64,000 nucleotides of DNA from Hippasteria phrygiana. Lineage: Eukaryota > Echinodermata > Asteroidea > Valvatida > Goniasteridae. The stretch lies in NCBI GenBank assembly GCA_037893225.1, contig JAZGUH010000182.1, positions 930,001 through 994,000 of the forward strand, written 5' to 3'. Shown here in pieces: positions 11,733 to 23,420 of this stretch (position 1 is its first letter; every line of letters starts with the position of its first letter). A program made the translations under genes and the position numbers. The notes under the pieces were generated by a model. The model did no database searches. It saw nothing but the letters and a program-made list of their open reading frames with translations, and had not been told where the DNA came from.

Positions 11733-12088
11733 ATACATACAGGGGAGAAACCCTACTTCTGAACTGTAATCGGGGAATACATTTTAGACTTAAACCAAAA
11801 GTCACCTTTTTTAGCTCTGAGGCTTTTTGTGACAAATACCTCTTAGCCATCGCTAGCACATGATGTGGCTATATGGATGACATAATAGAAATATTCAAAT
11901 TCCTACAAAAGAGCTACTGAACCTGATAAATAAATAGAATGCAAAGTTTAGATAAATGACAAATCATTTATTTGATATACAATATTGATCAATGATCCAC
12001 AAAGACAAAATCATATGTCATTATGTACAACAAGTATGAAATTATAATATAAGTCACATTTCAAAAAAGAAACAAACTGGTCACTGAT
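11733..12088. other. spacer between convergent Harbinger 1 genes
   Basis: AT-rich sequence between the two 3' ends. AATAAA-like polyadenylation words are present on the strands expected. No gene. Confidence 0.4.
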
Positions 12089-14195
12089 TTAATCATGATG
12101 ATCATTCAGTCTCTGAATTGGCACTTTGGCACAGTCAATATGTATTTTACTTCTTGTCGTTCTCTGGTTGAGAGGAGTGTTGAGGTTATCACTCTCCTTG
12201 TCCTTGCTGTGGGGTGTCACGTTTATATTGTACAGATCATTGAGGAACCCACAGTTATCAAATGTAGTGGAGAGGATACCATCATCAGGACGTGTGGACG
12301 CAGCAGGCTGGCGTGGAGGAGGAGCAGCGGGTTGCATCTGCAACATCTGAGACGAAGTCTGCTGGTATCCCTGGTATGGTGCGTTCCTTCCCTGTCTCTG
12401 CTGTTGCTGTTGCTGATAATGTTGAGGCTGCTGCGGAGGCTGAGGCTGCCATCCGTGATACTGCCGCATGAAGTCCTGGCTCTGACTGAACCATAGATCA
12501 TGTTGCTGGTCGGCAGGAGGGACCTTCTACTGGTGTGGCGGTGGCTGCCATAATCCAGCATCTCCAGCGGGTGAGGGCGTCCTCGTGTGATAGCCATAGT
12601 TGCCTGAGAAACTCCCAGAACCAGTACCACTGAAAAGACACAAAAGGAAACAATGGTAAGTAAAAATCAGTACTATTTATCTGGCAAGAAATAATTTATG
12701 TTCACCAAATTGTTGATGTTTTATTTTTTACAGTACTCACCAAGCACCAGAAGAGACGGCAGAGGCAGAGGCGGTGCTGGCCGAAGACGAAGGATGCGAC
12801 ATGGGATGCGATGGTGGTGCCATCGAAGGAAAACCAGGCTGTGACTCCTCGTTCGAGTCCTCGTCCGACGATTCAAGGAAAGGCTCCAGTGCCCTGTTGA
12901 GTGCCTTCCTCGCCTTCTTGAATTTGGACCTGTCCATCCTCTGGAGCGTTGCCTTGATGTACATGGCGTAGGCAGTAACATCCGTCTCGGGCTCGCTGAG
13001 CTTTGTCTGCAGCGTGGCGATGACGTCGTGTGAGTCCTTCTGTCTCTTCCTAAGTTCGGCCAGCTCAGTTTCGTCTCCTTCGGGTGACGGTCGTTTCTCC
13101 TTCTTGCCCTTCTTGGCTCGCTCGTCGTCAAGGGCATCAACGTCTATGCCCTGGTCAGCTGCCGCTTTCTCCATTGCCTCCAAGTCTCCTGTGTTCTCAG
13201 CGACCACCTGCCTGAACTGCAAAGACAAAAAGACAAAAGTGACGATAAGTACAAGAAAAATAAAAGTAAAACACAAGATTTTCAAATAATAATGAACAAA
13301 ATACATTCATGAGATTGTATAAATCATAAATATACAATGTCATGAGTATATGACTGAAGATGATTACTTACGCTCTTGACTGGGTGAGATCTATGGGTGA
13401 CAAGTTTATCAAAAAACTTGAGGTTGTCCAGGACCCATTGCTGTCTCTCAGTAAACATGGGACTTCCATCCCCTGACTCTCTCTTATGTAATTTGGTGTA
13501 CTGGTCCCGGAGACCCTCAAACCACTTCGACAGGAATCCTTCTGAAAAAACAGACAAAACAAGAAGAAATTAGACATTTTGAACACAATTTTCAACATTA
13601 ATTATTCAGAAAGAAATTTGACATTTCGAACACAATTTGTAAAATTAATTTTTCGGTAATTATTATACTCACCCTCCAGATTCAGACTCTTCTCCTTTTC
13701 AGGGAACCGGTATTCTGTGCGGCGGGAATTCCAGAGGAAATCATTCTCCTCGACCTGCATCCATTCCAATATGTCCTCCTCCACCTTTACATCGTCCAAC
13801 TTGTAGACTTTGCGAGGCATAGTTTGTTTCTTCTTTGGAGAGGCTTTCTTCTTGCCTTTTCTTTGGACTGACTGAAGTTCCTCTACTTCCTCTACTACCT
13901 CTTCCTCAGATGACGAGGTGTCGTGTGAGTCCTGAGAAGGTGAAGGTGAAGGCTGTTTCTTCTTCTGAGTGGCCTTCTTCTGAGTGGCCTTCTTCTGAGT
14001 GGCCTTCTTCTGAGTGGCCTTCTTCTGAGTGGCCTTCTTCTGAGGGGCCTTCTTCTGAGGGACCTTCTTGGTCTGTCTATTCTCCTCAGAAGATGACGGT
14101 GATGGAGAACTGACACGTACAGTGGTTGTGGTTGTGGACTTCCTACCTCTTCCTCGGCCTCCTCTACCTCCTTTACCACTGCTCCCACCAGGCAT
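12089..14195 (-). CDS. MADF/Myb-like accessory protein of Harbinger 1, four exons, with internal stop
   Basis: Minus-strand exons 13673-14195, 13372-13541, 12741-13216 and 12089-12629 join in phase with good splice sites. The N-terminus (MPGGSSGKGGRGG) is basic and contains tandem KKATQ repeats. A MADF-like region follows across exons 1 and 2 (EEDILEWMQVEENDFLW, GFLSKWFEGLRDQYTKLHK, WVLDNLKFF). Exon 3 has a long charged helix with a Ser/Pro-rich tail, and exon 4 a Gln/Pro-rich C-terminus. In exon 4 an in-frame TAG (12527-12529) sits between CAG and AAG codons; the frame then stays open for about 145 codons to a TGA at 12089. The simplest reading is one CAG-to-TAG change truncating the tail. 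In this transposon class the partner binds the ends and the transposase. Confidence 0.75.
12527..12529 (-). other. premature TAG in accessory gene exon 4
   Basis: The codon context is CAG TAG AAG on the minus strand, in frame with both the exon 3 junction and the downstream Gln-rich tail. A C-to-T change from CAG explains it. Confidence 0.7.
13960..14070. repeat. tandem 15-bp coding repeat (KKATQ)
   Basis: Tandem 15-bp units CTTCTGAGTGGCCTT encode five-residue KKATQ units in the basic N-terminus of the accessory protein. The unit length is a multiple of three, so the frame is kept. Units at the 14040-14070 end are variant (KKAPQ, KKVPQ). Confidence 0.9.
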
Positions 14196-14291
14196 GTTGT
14201 CACTAATACAGAATAATAAAGAATACAGAGACGTAGATGTTGCTCGTACGAAGTCCGGAATGCGAGTGAAGCGGCGAGCTCGAGTGCTCAG

Positions 14292-14299
14292 CTTATAAA
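14292..14299 (-). promoter_or_regulatory. TATA box of Harbinger 1 accessory gene
   Basis: TTTATAAG on the minus strand, about 100 bp upstream of the ATG at 14195. Confidence 0.45.
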
Positions 14300-14309
14300 G
14301 GGCGGTTTG

Positions 14310-14475
14310 ATGACGTCATCAAGGCGGTACCCAGGCGTTCCGGCCGGTGAGGACCCGGTGAGGAGGTGGTATGCACCCAGTGAGGACACGGTGAGAACGG
14401 TAAGCTAGAACTGTATGAGGACGGTGAGCCCGGTACCAGGCCGGTGAGGACTGCCCCCCCCCCCCCCCCCCCCAA
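14310..14475. repeat. right subterminal repeats of Harbinger 1 and poly-C tract
   Basis: Contains GGTGAGGACCCGGTGAGG, CAGTGAGGACACGGTGAG and TGAGGACGGTGAGCCCGG, then about 20 C bases. These words also occur at the left end. The poly-C run probably marks, or has eroded, the element's edge. Confidence 0.7.
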
Positions 14476-14919
14476 GCTTTGCTCCTGCCCCTTTAGGGAC
14501 CCTAAGACAAGCCCATGGGCATCGCCAGGATTTTTCTAGATTTGAGCAAACTAAGCACTTACCAGAAAGCAGCAAAGGGAGAAATCACCGGCCGTGGAAA
14601 AATCGAAAGGGGAGTGGGTGCTGGACATCACTAAATTGTTTAAGACCGCAATACCAAAAGGCCTATTGTATAAAGCCGCGATTTCAATCTCCTTTCTGCA
14701 GGTTTCGAGTGTTTTAAATATAGGCCTACATTCAATTGAGTACGACACTGACTTCGCACCTCGTCTTCTTATTAATTTTTTTATTTTTTCCCTCCTTTTT
14801 TATGGAATAGCCCCTGGTTGGACCCCACCAATAATGGCTTCGCGCCAAGACGCCCGCCGTGTGCGCTTCACAGTGCATAATAATTCTTGACTTCAGTGAT
14901 GTCCCCCCACAGTTAAAAT

Positions 14920-16605
14920 TTGATTGACGCCCATGCATGTCATAGGAAATTGCTTCAGAATAGGATACTAGCGGAAGCCTGTACAAACAATTTGGCATTG
15001 GAAGATATCCCTGAGGAATTGAGTTGTTTGAATACATTGGAAGAACATTTGATTGCACTTAATGTAGCATTTATGAAGATGATAGCATTGCCTAGAGGAG
15101 GTCAGAATGCAGTATATGGTCTAGTTGTTTGTGTACCATCAAATATTTCTGAGACAGTAACAGCATTGCCTAGATGTGGAAATAATAACCAGTTAATCCG
15201 AGTTAAGCTGAAGAGAAAATGTTACTACCAGTATCAGTACGTAAACAGAACGTTTGAATGTTGAACGTGCTCTTTGTTTTTTGAAGCAAAACAATTTGTG
15301 GTATAGTAAAATTGATATAAACAATGAGTGGCAAAATCTATTGAAAGATGAAGATGAACAAGGAAGTGAATCCGACAATGTATGTGAGAGTGATGAAGAC
15401 ACAGAGGAAGAAACAGATGAGGAACGTGTGACAGGCATTACATATGATACATGCATGCAACCAGTTAATGTTGCTTCTGAGATTTTAGATCAGCATTTCG
15501 ATGAAGTCTTATGTGTAGCCCCATGTGAAGCAAATAGTCCAGTGAGAGTTCTCATGGAACAAGCAAATGAGGCCAAGTGTTTTCCAACACTATTTCCAAC
15601 AGGCATGCCGACATTTACTGATCATCATGAAGGGAATTTAAGTCTTTCTAGATATTTTCAGAACAGATTAATGAATGCAGATAATAGATTTGCCAAAAAC
15701 ATTCAGTATGTTTTCTATGCACAATACCTGTCAGAAATACAACAAGTTATGTCAAGTGTATCAATTGCAATGCGTCAGAGTTCAGGAAAAGTGCATTGTG
15801 CTGAGAATGTGCAGGCTAACATGATTAAGAATAGGGATCAACTGAGTGATATTTTACAATCTGATAGTGGTTATAAGTTCTTAAAGCCCATTAGAAGTAC
15901 ACCCCCATACTGGCAGTCAGCTCAGAAAGATGTCATGGCAATGATTAGACAGCTAGGAAATACCAACATGGTTTTGCTCATTTTCAGCAGCTGATATGAG
16001 ATGGCCAGAAGTCATAAACAAATCATTATTGCTGCAACAAGATGATCCTAGAGACATAGCAGATTTTGATTGGGATGAGAAATGTAAATTATTGCGAAGT
16101 AATCCAGTGACTGTAGCTAAAATGTTTGATAAACGGTTCCATACATTTTTGAAAGATGTTATCGTGTCAAGAGCTCAACCTATTGGCAAAGTGAATTTAT
16201 ATTTGTATAGAGTTGAATTTCAGCAAAGAGGATCTCCCCATACGCATTGTTTATTCTGGATTGAGAATGCTCCAAAGTTAGGAATTTGACAGTGATGAAC
16301 AAGTGATTAAATTAATTGATTCATACATTAGTTGCAAATTGCCATCTAAGGAACAAGATGAGGAACTGAATGATATAATCTCTCATGTGCAGCTACATAG
16401 TCGGAAACATTCTAAGTCCTGTAAAAAGAAAGGAACTGGGTGTAGATTCAATTTTCCAAGACCACCTTCAAATAGAACATGTATTACTGATGTGGCGAAA
16501 ATATTTACAGGAAAATATATAATATCTGATCTGGATTGTGAATCGGATTGTGACCGGGTATATATCTCAGTCTTCAGTCAGTTATTCTCCTTTGAGGAAC
16601 CTTGA
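14920..16605 (+). pseudogene. Helitron Rep/helicase N-terminal fragment, frameshifted
   Basis: Four plus-strand segments follow one another in different frames: 14920-15264, 15254-15994, 15996-16289 and 16303-16605. The first has a segment AHACHRKLL...IPEELSCLN...LPRGGQNAVYG, like the region ahead of the Rep domain in Helitrons. The second and third cover the Helitron-like N domain, with FPTLFPTGMPTF, RYFQNRLMNADNRFAKN, and the HUH motif in [16 protein letters not shown] (about 16225-16275), which has the paired His residues. The fourth carries GCRFNFPRPP. At least three frameshifts break the gene, and it ends at an LTR at about 16603, before any helicase domain. Helitrons move by rolling-circle replication; this copy cannot encode a working enzyme. 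Confidence 0.85.
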
Positions 16606-18029
16606 TAGCGCTGCTACCAGGCGGAATGGTTTAGGCCTAAACCTCCGGAGTTCCGCCTCTCCGGTTTAGCAATTCGCGATAGCCGACGTGGATCCGGGTC
16701 AAAATATATGACGAAGTTAACCAAGAGAAGAACACTTCACAGGGAAAGGGAGACTTGAATAAATAATGTCGGGAAACCAGGAATTCAGAACAAAACTCGT
16801 AAGGATTATTTAATCCAGGTCCGCAACTCCAATAATTTCAGAACAATAAATACAGCAAAGTTATATTACACTCTGTACATCTCCAAAGTTGGTATTTACA
16901 ATCAAGTCTATTCCAATAATCTTGTCGGTTGCTAATATCCAATGACTCGGGTAAAAGCTACGCTCTAAACTACAAGTACAATCCTTAATACACTGTCACT
17001 GAGTGAGTAAGGGGGAGGAAATGGGGAGGAGATGTAGGGGGGGGGGGGGTGTCACACAAAATATTAAAATGGAACAGGGTATCGTTTAAACCCGTCCAAA
17101 GTTGAAACGAGTGTCGTTTAAACTCGTCCAAAAAAGCAAGGACCAGGCATCGTCTAAGCTTCTCTAATCCTTAGTAAATACACTGAGGCCCCAGGGCTTT
17201 ACACTTAAAAATCAGCTTAGTATCTTCTCGATACAATACACTTCTCGTGTTTAACTTAATTCGTCTTCTCGACAAAATACACTTCTCGTTTTTAACTTAA
17301 TTTGTCTTCTCGCCCACTTTTGCAAAAGTCACAGTATAGTGAATTCACATAGCGATGATATTCTCTTAAATTCTCCAAAATTATACAGAATAATTTCACA
17401 CAAAAAGGCTTAAATCAATCTTCAAGACATTTCCTACAATGAAACTGCTCTAAAACTGTGAATAAATTATAAAGAATCTCTCAAAATGCTTACTTTTCGA
17501 TGTGTTAACAAGCTATGAATGAACGTAAACAAACCCTAAGTTCATTTAAGAAAATGCAGTGATGTCACAAATATGAATATTCATTAGTCAGTCACTGACT
17601 TAGCAGAGGAAAGCTTACAGAGAAGTCACAAACAATTTCCTAACTTCCAAAATCTCTTCAAAGTTAGCAAGTTCACATCTAAAGAAGCTAGATAATTATC
17701 CATAACAACTTTTTAATATATTAAATCACTTTTTAGAAGTCTCAGTCGTCTATAAATAATTTTAGAACTTTCAGCTAATGGCTGAGGTACAAACAAAACT
17801 TGAATGGCCGCTATGTTGGATTTCCAGTAAGTATATTTTAGCACTGAAATACACACACATGCGTGAACAATAACAATGTGTGGATTTATCAGTGTTTATC
17901 GCTCAATAATGACGCCAAATTTGTGGGATAAAAGAGAACTAGGATTTTCAAGAGTGCTAGAAGAAAAGGTAAGATTTAAGGAAGGTTACCTAACGTTAAA
18001 CTGGGTTTTGTGGGCATTTTCGTCACACA
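16603..18029 (-). repeat. LTR of Ty3/gypsy element A (3' LTR on minus strand)
   Basis: On the minus strand it begins TGTGTGACGAAAATGCC (18029), directly after a polypurine tract (CTCTTGGGGGAAGGC, 18030-18044), and ends near GCGCTATCA (16603). The end region with AGCGCTATC and the TTCCGCCTGGT block is shared with the LTR at 47848-49672. The lower edge, against the Helitron remnant, is approximate. Confidence 0.65.
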
Positions 18030-18044
18030 GCCTTCCCCCAAGAG
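18030..18044 (-). promoter_or_regulatory. polypurine tract of element A
   Basis: CTCTTGGGGGAAGGC on the minus strand, immediately before the LTR start. The equivalent in element B is at about 49673-49688 (TTGGGAGAGGGC). Confidence 0.6.
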
Positions 18045-18621
18045 TTTGCTGTCCTCGGCAAATAAATACAGCACGTGGCTAAGTTAAGAAAGTACACACA
18101 TCATACATGTTAAACGACTTGCCGACTTGTACTTGAATTCAGTACAATCAATATATTTGTACAAATAGCAGATAGATTATAAAAAGTTAACCTAGTGCCT
18201 TATAATTTCAGTTCGAACTAAATTTGTGAAGTTGGGAGACGAACAGATGACAAGTGCAGTTTTCCATTCATGCAATACGTTTACAATTGTCTCACGTTTT
18301 TGTTTACAAAGTTATACAAGTTAATATTGTACAATTTTTACAAACATCTCCAACAAAGTCTATATAAATACATACATTTCTTAGTGTGTCCAGATCCGCA
18401 ACTCTTTTCTTATTAAACTTTATTCATCCTCAACATGTTAAAATCAGAAAAACTTCAATTTACATTTGAAAGAAGGCTCAGGCCTAGATCCGCAACTCAT
18501 CAATAGTAAACAGGTAGAAAGTTAAAAATACAATCCTCAACTCATACTATTACTAGGCCTCTGAAGAAATAATCAAAACTTATATAATCAAGCCTAGTCT
18601 TCGTTCCTATTTCGGACCGTC
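18045..18621. other. 3' untranslated region of element A
   Basis: AT-rich sequence between the accessory ORF stop and the polypurine tract. No gene is seen. Confidence 0.4.
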
Positions 18622-19344
18622 TCATAGTATTATACACCCGCTCTGTGACCTCTTTCTTTCATTTCCGGCATCGTGGTAGTGCCACACCGTATGCATTTCC
18701 GTGATTCTTACTTTTCCTTGGAAAAATTCTTGCACCTTAAAAGGTTGCCATTGGCATCTGCATTTGCTCTTGCTGGGTTGCCGTCCTGCTTGGTCCATTT
18801 CATCTTCAGACGAGGAATCTGATTTGGCTCGAAGCATCTGCTTTACATTTTGGGGTTTCCCATGGGCCTTCGGGGGCTGATGCTTGACAGGAGTACTTGC
18901 CTTCTCCACTTCTTTTATTGTATCTTCTATATCGGAGGCTGTCAGGGAGATGGCGGCCTCTACTGCTTGTTCCTCCGAAACATCAATTAAGTCCGGAGAG
19001 ACGGGATCCAATCCTGTGTTCGATATGGTGGCCAGTGGCAGGATGGGAGGGCTGACCGGTGTTTGTGGAGGGGTGGATCGGGGGCTGGTCATTTTCTCAA
19101 TGATGGGGATTATTCCGTTTACCTCATCAATTACTTTGGGGTGGGCCCTCTGGTACTGGCGTCTGAGGTGGTACTTTCTCCAATACCACTGGGTACATCT
19201 GGGGCATCGGAAACGTTCTCGGTAGGTGAGGTGTGTCGTCACATGGCGGTCGTAATTGTACCGTTTGCCGAATCTGAGGCTACACACCTCCCACTGAAAG
19301 ATTCGCCTGTCGGCAATCACCTCCCTTAGATCCACCAGTTCCAT
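18622..19344 (-). CDS. accessory zinc-finger ORF of gypsy element A
   Basis: A 240-residue minus-strand frame lies between the pol remnant and the 3' LTR. Residues about 18-70 form a degraded pair of C2H2-like fingers: KRYNYDRHVTTHLTYRERF, then CPRCTQWYWRKYHLRRQYQRAH. The first finger lacks one expected Cys (Trp in its place), and the second has Gln for a zinc His. A Pro/Ser/Thr-rich linker follows, then AAISLTASDIEDTIKEVEKA, an acidic SSSEDEMD stretch, and a C-terminal block KSKCRCQWQPFKVQEFFQGK. The related ORF at 50159-50996 shares this layout, so it is a real accessory gene of the family. A role in nucleic-acid binding or regulation is inferred from the fingers only. Confidence 0.7.
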   Translation of the reverse strand: MELVDLREVIADRRIFQWEVCSLRFGKRYNYDRHVTTHLTYRERFRCPRCTQWYWRKYHLRRQYQRAHPKVIDEVNGIIPIIEKMTSPRSTPPQTPVSPPILPLATISNTGLDPVSPDLIDVSEEQAVEAAISLTASDIEDTIKEVEKASTPVKHQPPKAHGKPQNVKQMLRAKSDSSSEDEMDQAGRQPSKSKCRCQWQPFKVQEFFQGKVRITEMHTVWHYHDAGNERKRSQSGCIIL

Positions 19345-19404
19345 CTAATATTAAAAGAAGGAATAAGTGGTTTTAAGTACAAAAACATATTTTAGTTTTT
19401 TTTC

Positions 19405-21170
19405 TTAGATGCAAAATTCACCATATCTTGTTGGAGCCTTTCTTCCCCTCTCTGGATTTCTTCTCTTTGGCTCCACTGATTTCCCTTTGTTTCTCTGAGT
19501 GTTTTCCCTAACAGGTGGCCCCTGGTACGGTTTCAACCTGTCAGCATGGACCACAGCAAACTTGCCGTGTCTACCCTTGCGAATCCTATACACTACATCT
19601 GTGAGCTGGTCTACTACCTTGTAAGGTCCCTCCCAAGGTAAGACAAGTTTTTGACTTTTTCCTTTCTTTCCCCATGGATTATGTAGCCATACAGTAATCT
19701 CCAACAGTAATCTCCAACAGTAATCTCCAACAGTAATCTCCAACAGTAATCTCCAACAGTAATCTCCAACAGTAATCCCCAACAGTAATCCCCAACAGTA
19801 ATCCCCAACAGTAATCCCCAACAGTAATCCCCAACAGTAATCCCCAACAGTAATCCCCAACAGTAATCCCCAACAGTAATCCCCAACAGTAATCCCCAAC
19901 AGTAATCCCCAACAGTAAGCTCCAACAGTAAGCTCCAACAGTAATCGTGCTATCCTGGGTTTTTCTATTATAATTCTTTTTCTGATGCTCAGCAGTTCAA
20001 GCATTTCCTTGCTCTCTCGTGGGCGTTATTCGAGCGTTCTCGCAATTCCTCAGCATATTTACTACCCTCAGAGGATATTTCATTCTCTGGTGTTTGTACC
20101 AATAAATCTACTGGCAATTCTACATTTCGTCCTAGCATCATCATATTCGGAGTTTCCTGTGTGGACTCCTGTACTGAATTAAGATAAGCTAACATTGCGT
20201 ATGGCAATTGCTCATCCCAATATTTTTGGTTTCTACTTGGGTCCACCATTGTAGCTACTATATTCATTAATGTCCGATTAAATCTCTCTATGAATCCATC
20301 TGACTTAGGATTGTACGGTGTCGTTCAAGTTTTCTGGATACCAAGTAATTTACACACACACTCACTTCACTTATCACTTTCGATTCAAAATTCCGTCCTT
20401 GGTCAGTATGCAACTCTCTAGGTACACCATCACGACATATAGATTATTCAACTAATGTCTTTGCTACTACTTCCGCAGTCTTAAGTTGAAGTGGTGATCT
20501 CTTTTCCCTTGGTGCTTTGCTCCTGGTGCACATGCTACATTCTCGAATAAATTAACGCACATCTTGGCTCATTCCTACCCAATAGTAGCGTTCATGAACC
20601 TTTTCCTTGGTTTTCCGTATTCCAAGGTGTGCACTGGTTACGGAGCAATGTAATTCCTCCAACACGAATCTTCTAAATTTCACCAACTTTCCCTCAATTG
20701 ATTCCCATTTTCTGCACAGTAATCCTTCACGCATCCCCAATTGTTGTCATTGAGACCAGTATGTCTTAAATTCTGGTGATAATCCTGAGATCTCTTTTCA
20801 CCCAGGTCTCTGTTTATTTCTTTCGATCATCCCCAATGTCTTGCCTAATGTTCCATCAGCTAATTGTGCTTTACGGATTTCATCTCTAGCTATCTCTGCG
20901 TTGACTGTTACAACTCTTATTTGGGCAAATTCTTCTTTCCCATTTAGAGCTCTGGTGCTGATTGTTATTTTTCTTCTTTTATCTTTGCAGGTTCATGTTC
21001 TGTGCGGCTGGGTTACTTCCACGGTGCATTCCTCTGCCGTTGACACCATATGCATGCTGTTTCCTGTTTCAACTTCCACCCGTCCACATTGTTGGCATTT
21101 TCGAGAAAGACCAATTGCATTTCCATGTTGCCTACCAGCGCACATAGCAAGTTGCGGTCTCATACAGTTG
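19405..21170 (-). pseudogene. Ty3/gypsy pol remnant (RNase H end, integrase)
   Basis: Minus-strand pieces in order: 21170-21000, like the end of RNase H (QHGNAIGLSRKCQQCGR); 20950-20745, linker with EIRKAQLADGTLGKTLG; 20740-20552, the integrase zinc-binding region (FVLEELHCSVTSAHLGIRKT, HERYYWVGM); 20267-19989, the integrase core C-terminal part (LPYAMLAYLNSVQEST, MMLGRNVELPVDLL); and 19690-19405, the post-core region (KLVLPWEGPYKVVDQ, VHADRLKPYQGP). Several stops and frameshifts separate them. Reverse transcriptase and gag are absent: the element is truncated at about 21170. A 13-bp minisatellite interrupts the frame at 19692-19946. The product would insert the cDNA into the genome, but this copy is dead. 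Confidence 0.85.
19692..19946. repeat. 13-bp minisatellite inside the integrase region
   Basis: About 19-20 tandem copies of CAGTAATCYCCAA: the first six carry TCTCC, the middle ones TCCCC, and the last two GCTCC. Three units make 39 bp, so all three minus-strand frames stay open (GDYCWGLLLGITV pattern). The unit matches the codons of the normal G-D-Y-x-W stretch just ahead of LHNPWGKKG, so the array seems to have grown from that site. Confidence 0.95.
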
Positions 21171-21312
21171 ATGTGATATGGATGTTCAAAGATTGACGAA
21201 AATTGTTAAATGGCTTGTAATTTGACACCCGATGACGTCATCATGATGTCATGTTTCGAGACACGAGTTCGCTATAGGGTCTATGTATGTGCCAATTATT
21301 ATTAAGATCTGA

Positions 21313-21702
21313 GACTTTTTCAAAGTGAACAAAGAAACTGGCAGGAGCGGGATTCGAACCTGCGACCTCCAGGTTACCGTACCGGCGCTCTACCAACTGA
21401 GCTATCTTGCCCTATGTTGACGGTCTCTCAAATTGTCAGTATCTTTGTTCGGCCGGGCGCTAGTCAGAAGTCATAAACCCAGAATGCCGTATACCAAGGG
21501 ATCACACCCTATTTTTACGATACAACCTGGGAAGCTACATTGTGGGGATCACTCAATGAGGATACTACTTTTTAACTTATAATTCGTCAAACAATCCACA
21601 AGGGAAACTGACTAGGTAAATTTGAACACATTTTCAAAGTGAACAAAGAAACTGGCAGAAGCGGGATTCGAACCTGCGACCTCGGGGTTACCGTACACGG
21701 CC
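21313..21702 (-). repeat. tRNA-derived SINE-like repeat, copies at 21.3-21.7 kb
   Basis: 21339-21412 reads on the minus strand as a tRNA-like head with intact A-box (TAGCTCAGTTGGTAGAGC) and B-box (GGTTCGAATCC); the anticodon loop ACGGTAA would give GGT (Thr). The acceptor arms do not pair, so it is not a functional tRNA. A body of about 230 bp and a second tail (21654-21702) follow. The same body occurs at 31998-32250. Confidence 0.8.
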
Positions 21703-22541
21703 GTTTCAGCCCGAAAAAGGAGGGCGCCCTCATTGTTTTGAAATGGCTAATCGAAACCTGGGCGGCTGTTTGCCGCGTCATGCGTATGGCTCATAAATAA
21801 TTCAAACAGAATTCGCTGGCGCCCTGATGCCTTTGTATTTCTTAATTTTTAACTGGTAAACGACTGAATTCAAACATGAAAGTTATGCAAATAGAGATGG
21901 AAGGTCACCCTTCTATTCATATTTAAATAACAAACCTCTGTGGAATACTTGAAGAGAAACTGGGTCGGGGTTTTGGGGTCAAGCACATGGGGTACTTTAC
22001 GCGTGCAAACAAAGGAAGCGTTTTCCGAAGTGTCAAAAACCTCATTCTTTTACAGCAAAACATCATTTTCACAGATATTTTGGACATATCAGTTGTGTAA
22101 TCGATAACTACTTGTTTGGATTTTGGTGGTTATAAGGTAAGGGCAAGCATATTTTTCATTTAGGAATGCCAAGAAAAGGTGTTTTTGAGTGAACGTACCA
22201 AAAGGTGTATGCAGAATGCACGTATATTGCCTAGGCAAGCGTGTACTGTATGTATAGCACTTTACTGTACGTGCATTACATGTCTTGCAGTGTGCATTGT
22301 GATGAAAACCTATGAGGAATCATGAACAAAAAGAATACACTAGGCCTATCATTCCTTTCTTCAAAGATATAAACATGATCAATGGTCCGTTGAATCTGTC
22401 TATATCAACATTTTCTTTGATTTTCCTACTATTCAACCAAACATTTTGCATGGCGTAGGTACTAGGTGTGATTGCTATTCCGCAGGTTTTCATCGTAATT
22501 TTGAGCGTGGTGGAGAAATGAGTGTGGGACTATATTTTTTT
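21703..22541. other. no gene seen
   Basis: Ordinary AT-rich sequence with no motif-bearing frame on either strand. Confidence 0.4.
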
Positions 22542-23420
22542 ATTAGGGCGTGTAGTGGGCAGGGAAATATTGTTCTGTCATGGCTGTCCGTTGCCATTTT
22601 TTCTCGACAATTTTAAAGTTTTTGGAAACATCATCATCGTGTCGTTAGGTACAATGTATTGCATATTCATTCTGACTGTAATAATAAATTATTTATTTTG
22701 TATTAAAGTTTGAAGGAAACAAAATCTATTGCCAGATAGACTCTTCACTCAATATTAACAAACCTAAAAGATACAAAACCAATAGGCTACATGTACATGA
22801 ACATATAGATTTACATGTGATTTGTGGATTGAATGTGAAAATGTATTTTTGCAAGCAACATACATGTATATTTTCAAATCACTCTAATTCAATCTTTGTC
22901 TTGTTTTTTTACACTGTGTACATTCGTTAAATGTATTCTTTACATGGGGGAAAATAAAACATGTCAACACTGAATGCCCAATTAGGGCGTGTAGTGGGCA
23001 GGGAAATATTGTTCTGTCATGGCTGTCCGTTGCCATTTTTTCTCGACAATTTTAAAGTTTTTGGAAACATCATCATCGTGTCGTTAGGTACAATGTATTG
23101 CATATTCATTCTGACTGTAATAATAAATTATTTATTTTGTATTAAAGTTTGAAGGAAACAAAATCTATTGCCAGATAGACTCTTCACTCAATATTAACAA
23201 ACCTAAAAGATACAAAACCAATAGGCTACATGTACATGAACATATAGATTTACATGTGATTTGTGGATTGAATGTGAAAATGTATTTTTGCAAGCAACAT
23301 ACATGTATATTTTCAAATCACTCTAATTCAATCTTTGTCTTGTTTTTTTACACTGTGTACATTCGTTAAATGTATTCTTTACATGGGGGAAAATAAAACA
23401 TGTCAACACTGAATGCCCAA
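22542..23420. repeat. tandem duplication, 439-bp unit, two copies
   Basis: 22542-22980 and 22981-23419 are near-identical head-to-tail copies. Each carries a small frame (LGRVVGREILFCHGC start) that ends in a hydrophobic stretch. The frames are identical because the DNA is duplicated; nothing shows they are genes. Confidence 0.95.

Larger units (their letters stand above)
9728..14460. mobile_element. PIF/Harbinger-type DNA transposon, element 1
   Basis: The element holds a plus-strand DDE transposase (10360-11732) and a minus-strand MADF-like gene (12089-14195) that converge, with 3' ends 357 bp apart. Both flanks carry GC-rich subterminal repeats (GGTGAGGACGGTGAG-like words), and the left flank has a 44-bp palindrome. 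The left edge is placed near the CTGTCACACAGAG sequence. The right edge is placed at the poly-C tract. I could not match terminal inverted repeats or a 3-bp target duplication, so both edges are approximate. Confidence 0.75.

Noticed and set aside
19614..19925. Overlapping GDYCWGLLLGITV proteins
   Set aside because: All three frames are open only because of the 13-bp minisatellite; the genuine coding parts lie on either side.
21339..21412. tRNA-Thr gene
   Set aside because: A and B boxes are good, but the acceptor and anticodon stems mispair and the block repeats within a larger repeat body at 32 kb; it is a SINE-type head.
22522..23152. Duplicated small membrane proteins (63 residues)
   Set aside because: The two frames are identical because the DNA is tandemly duplicated; no independent conservation.
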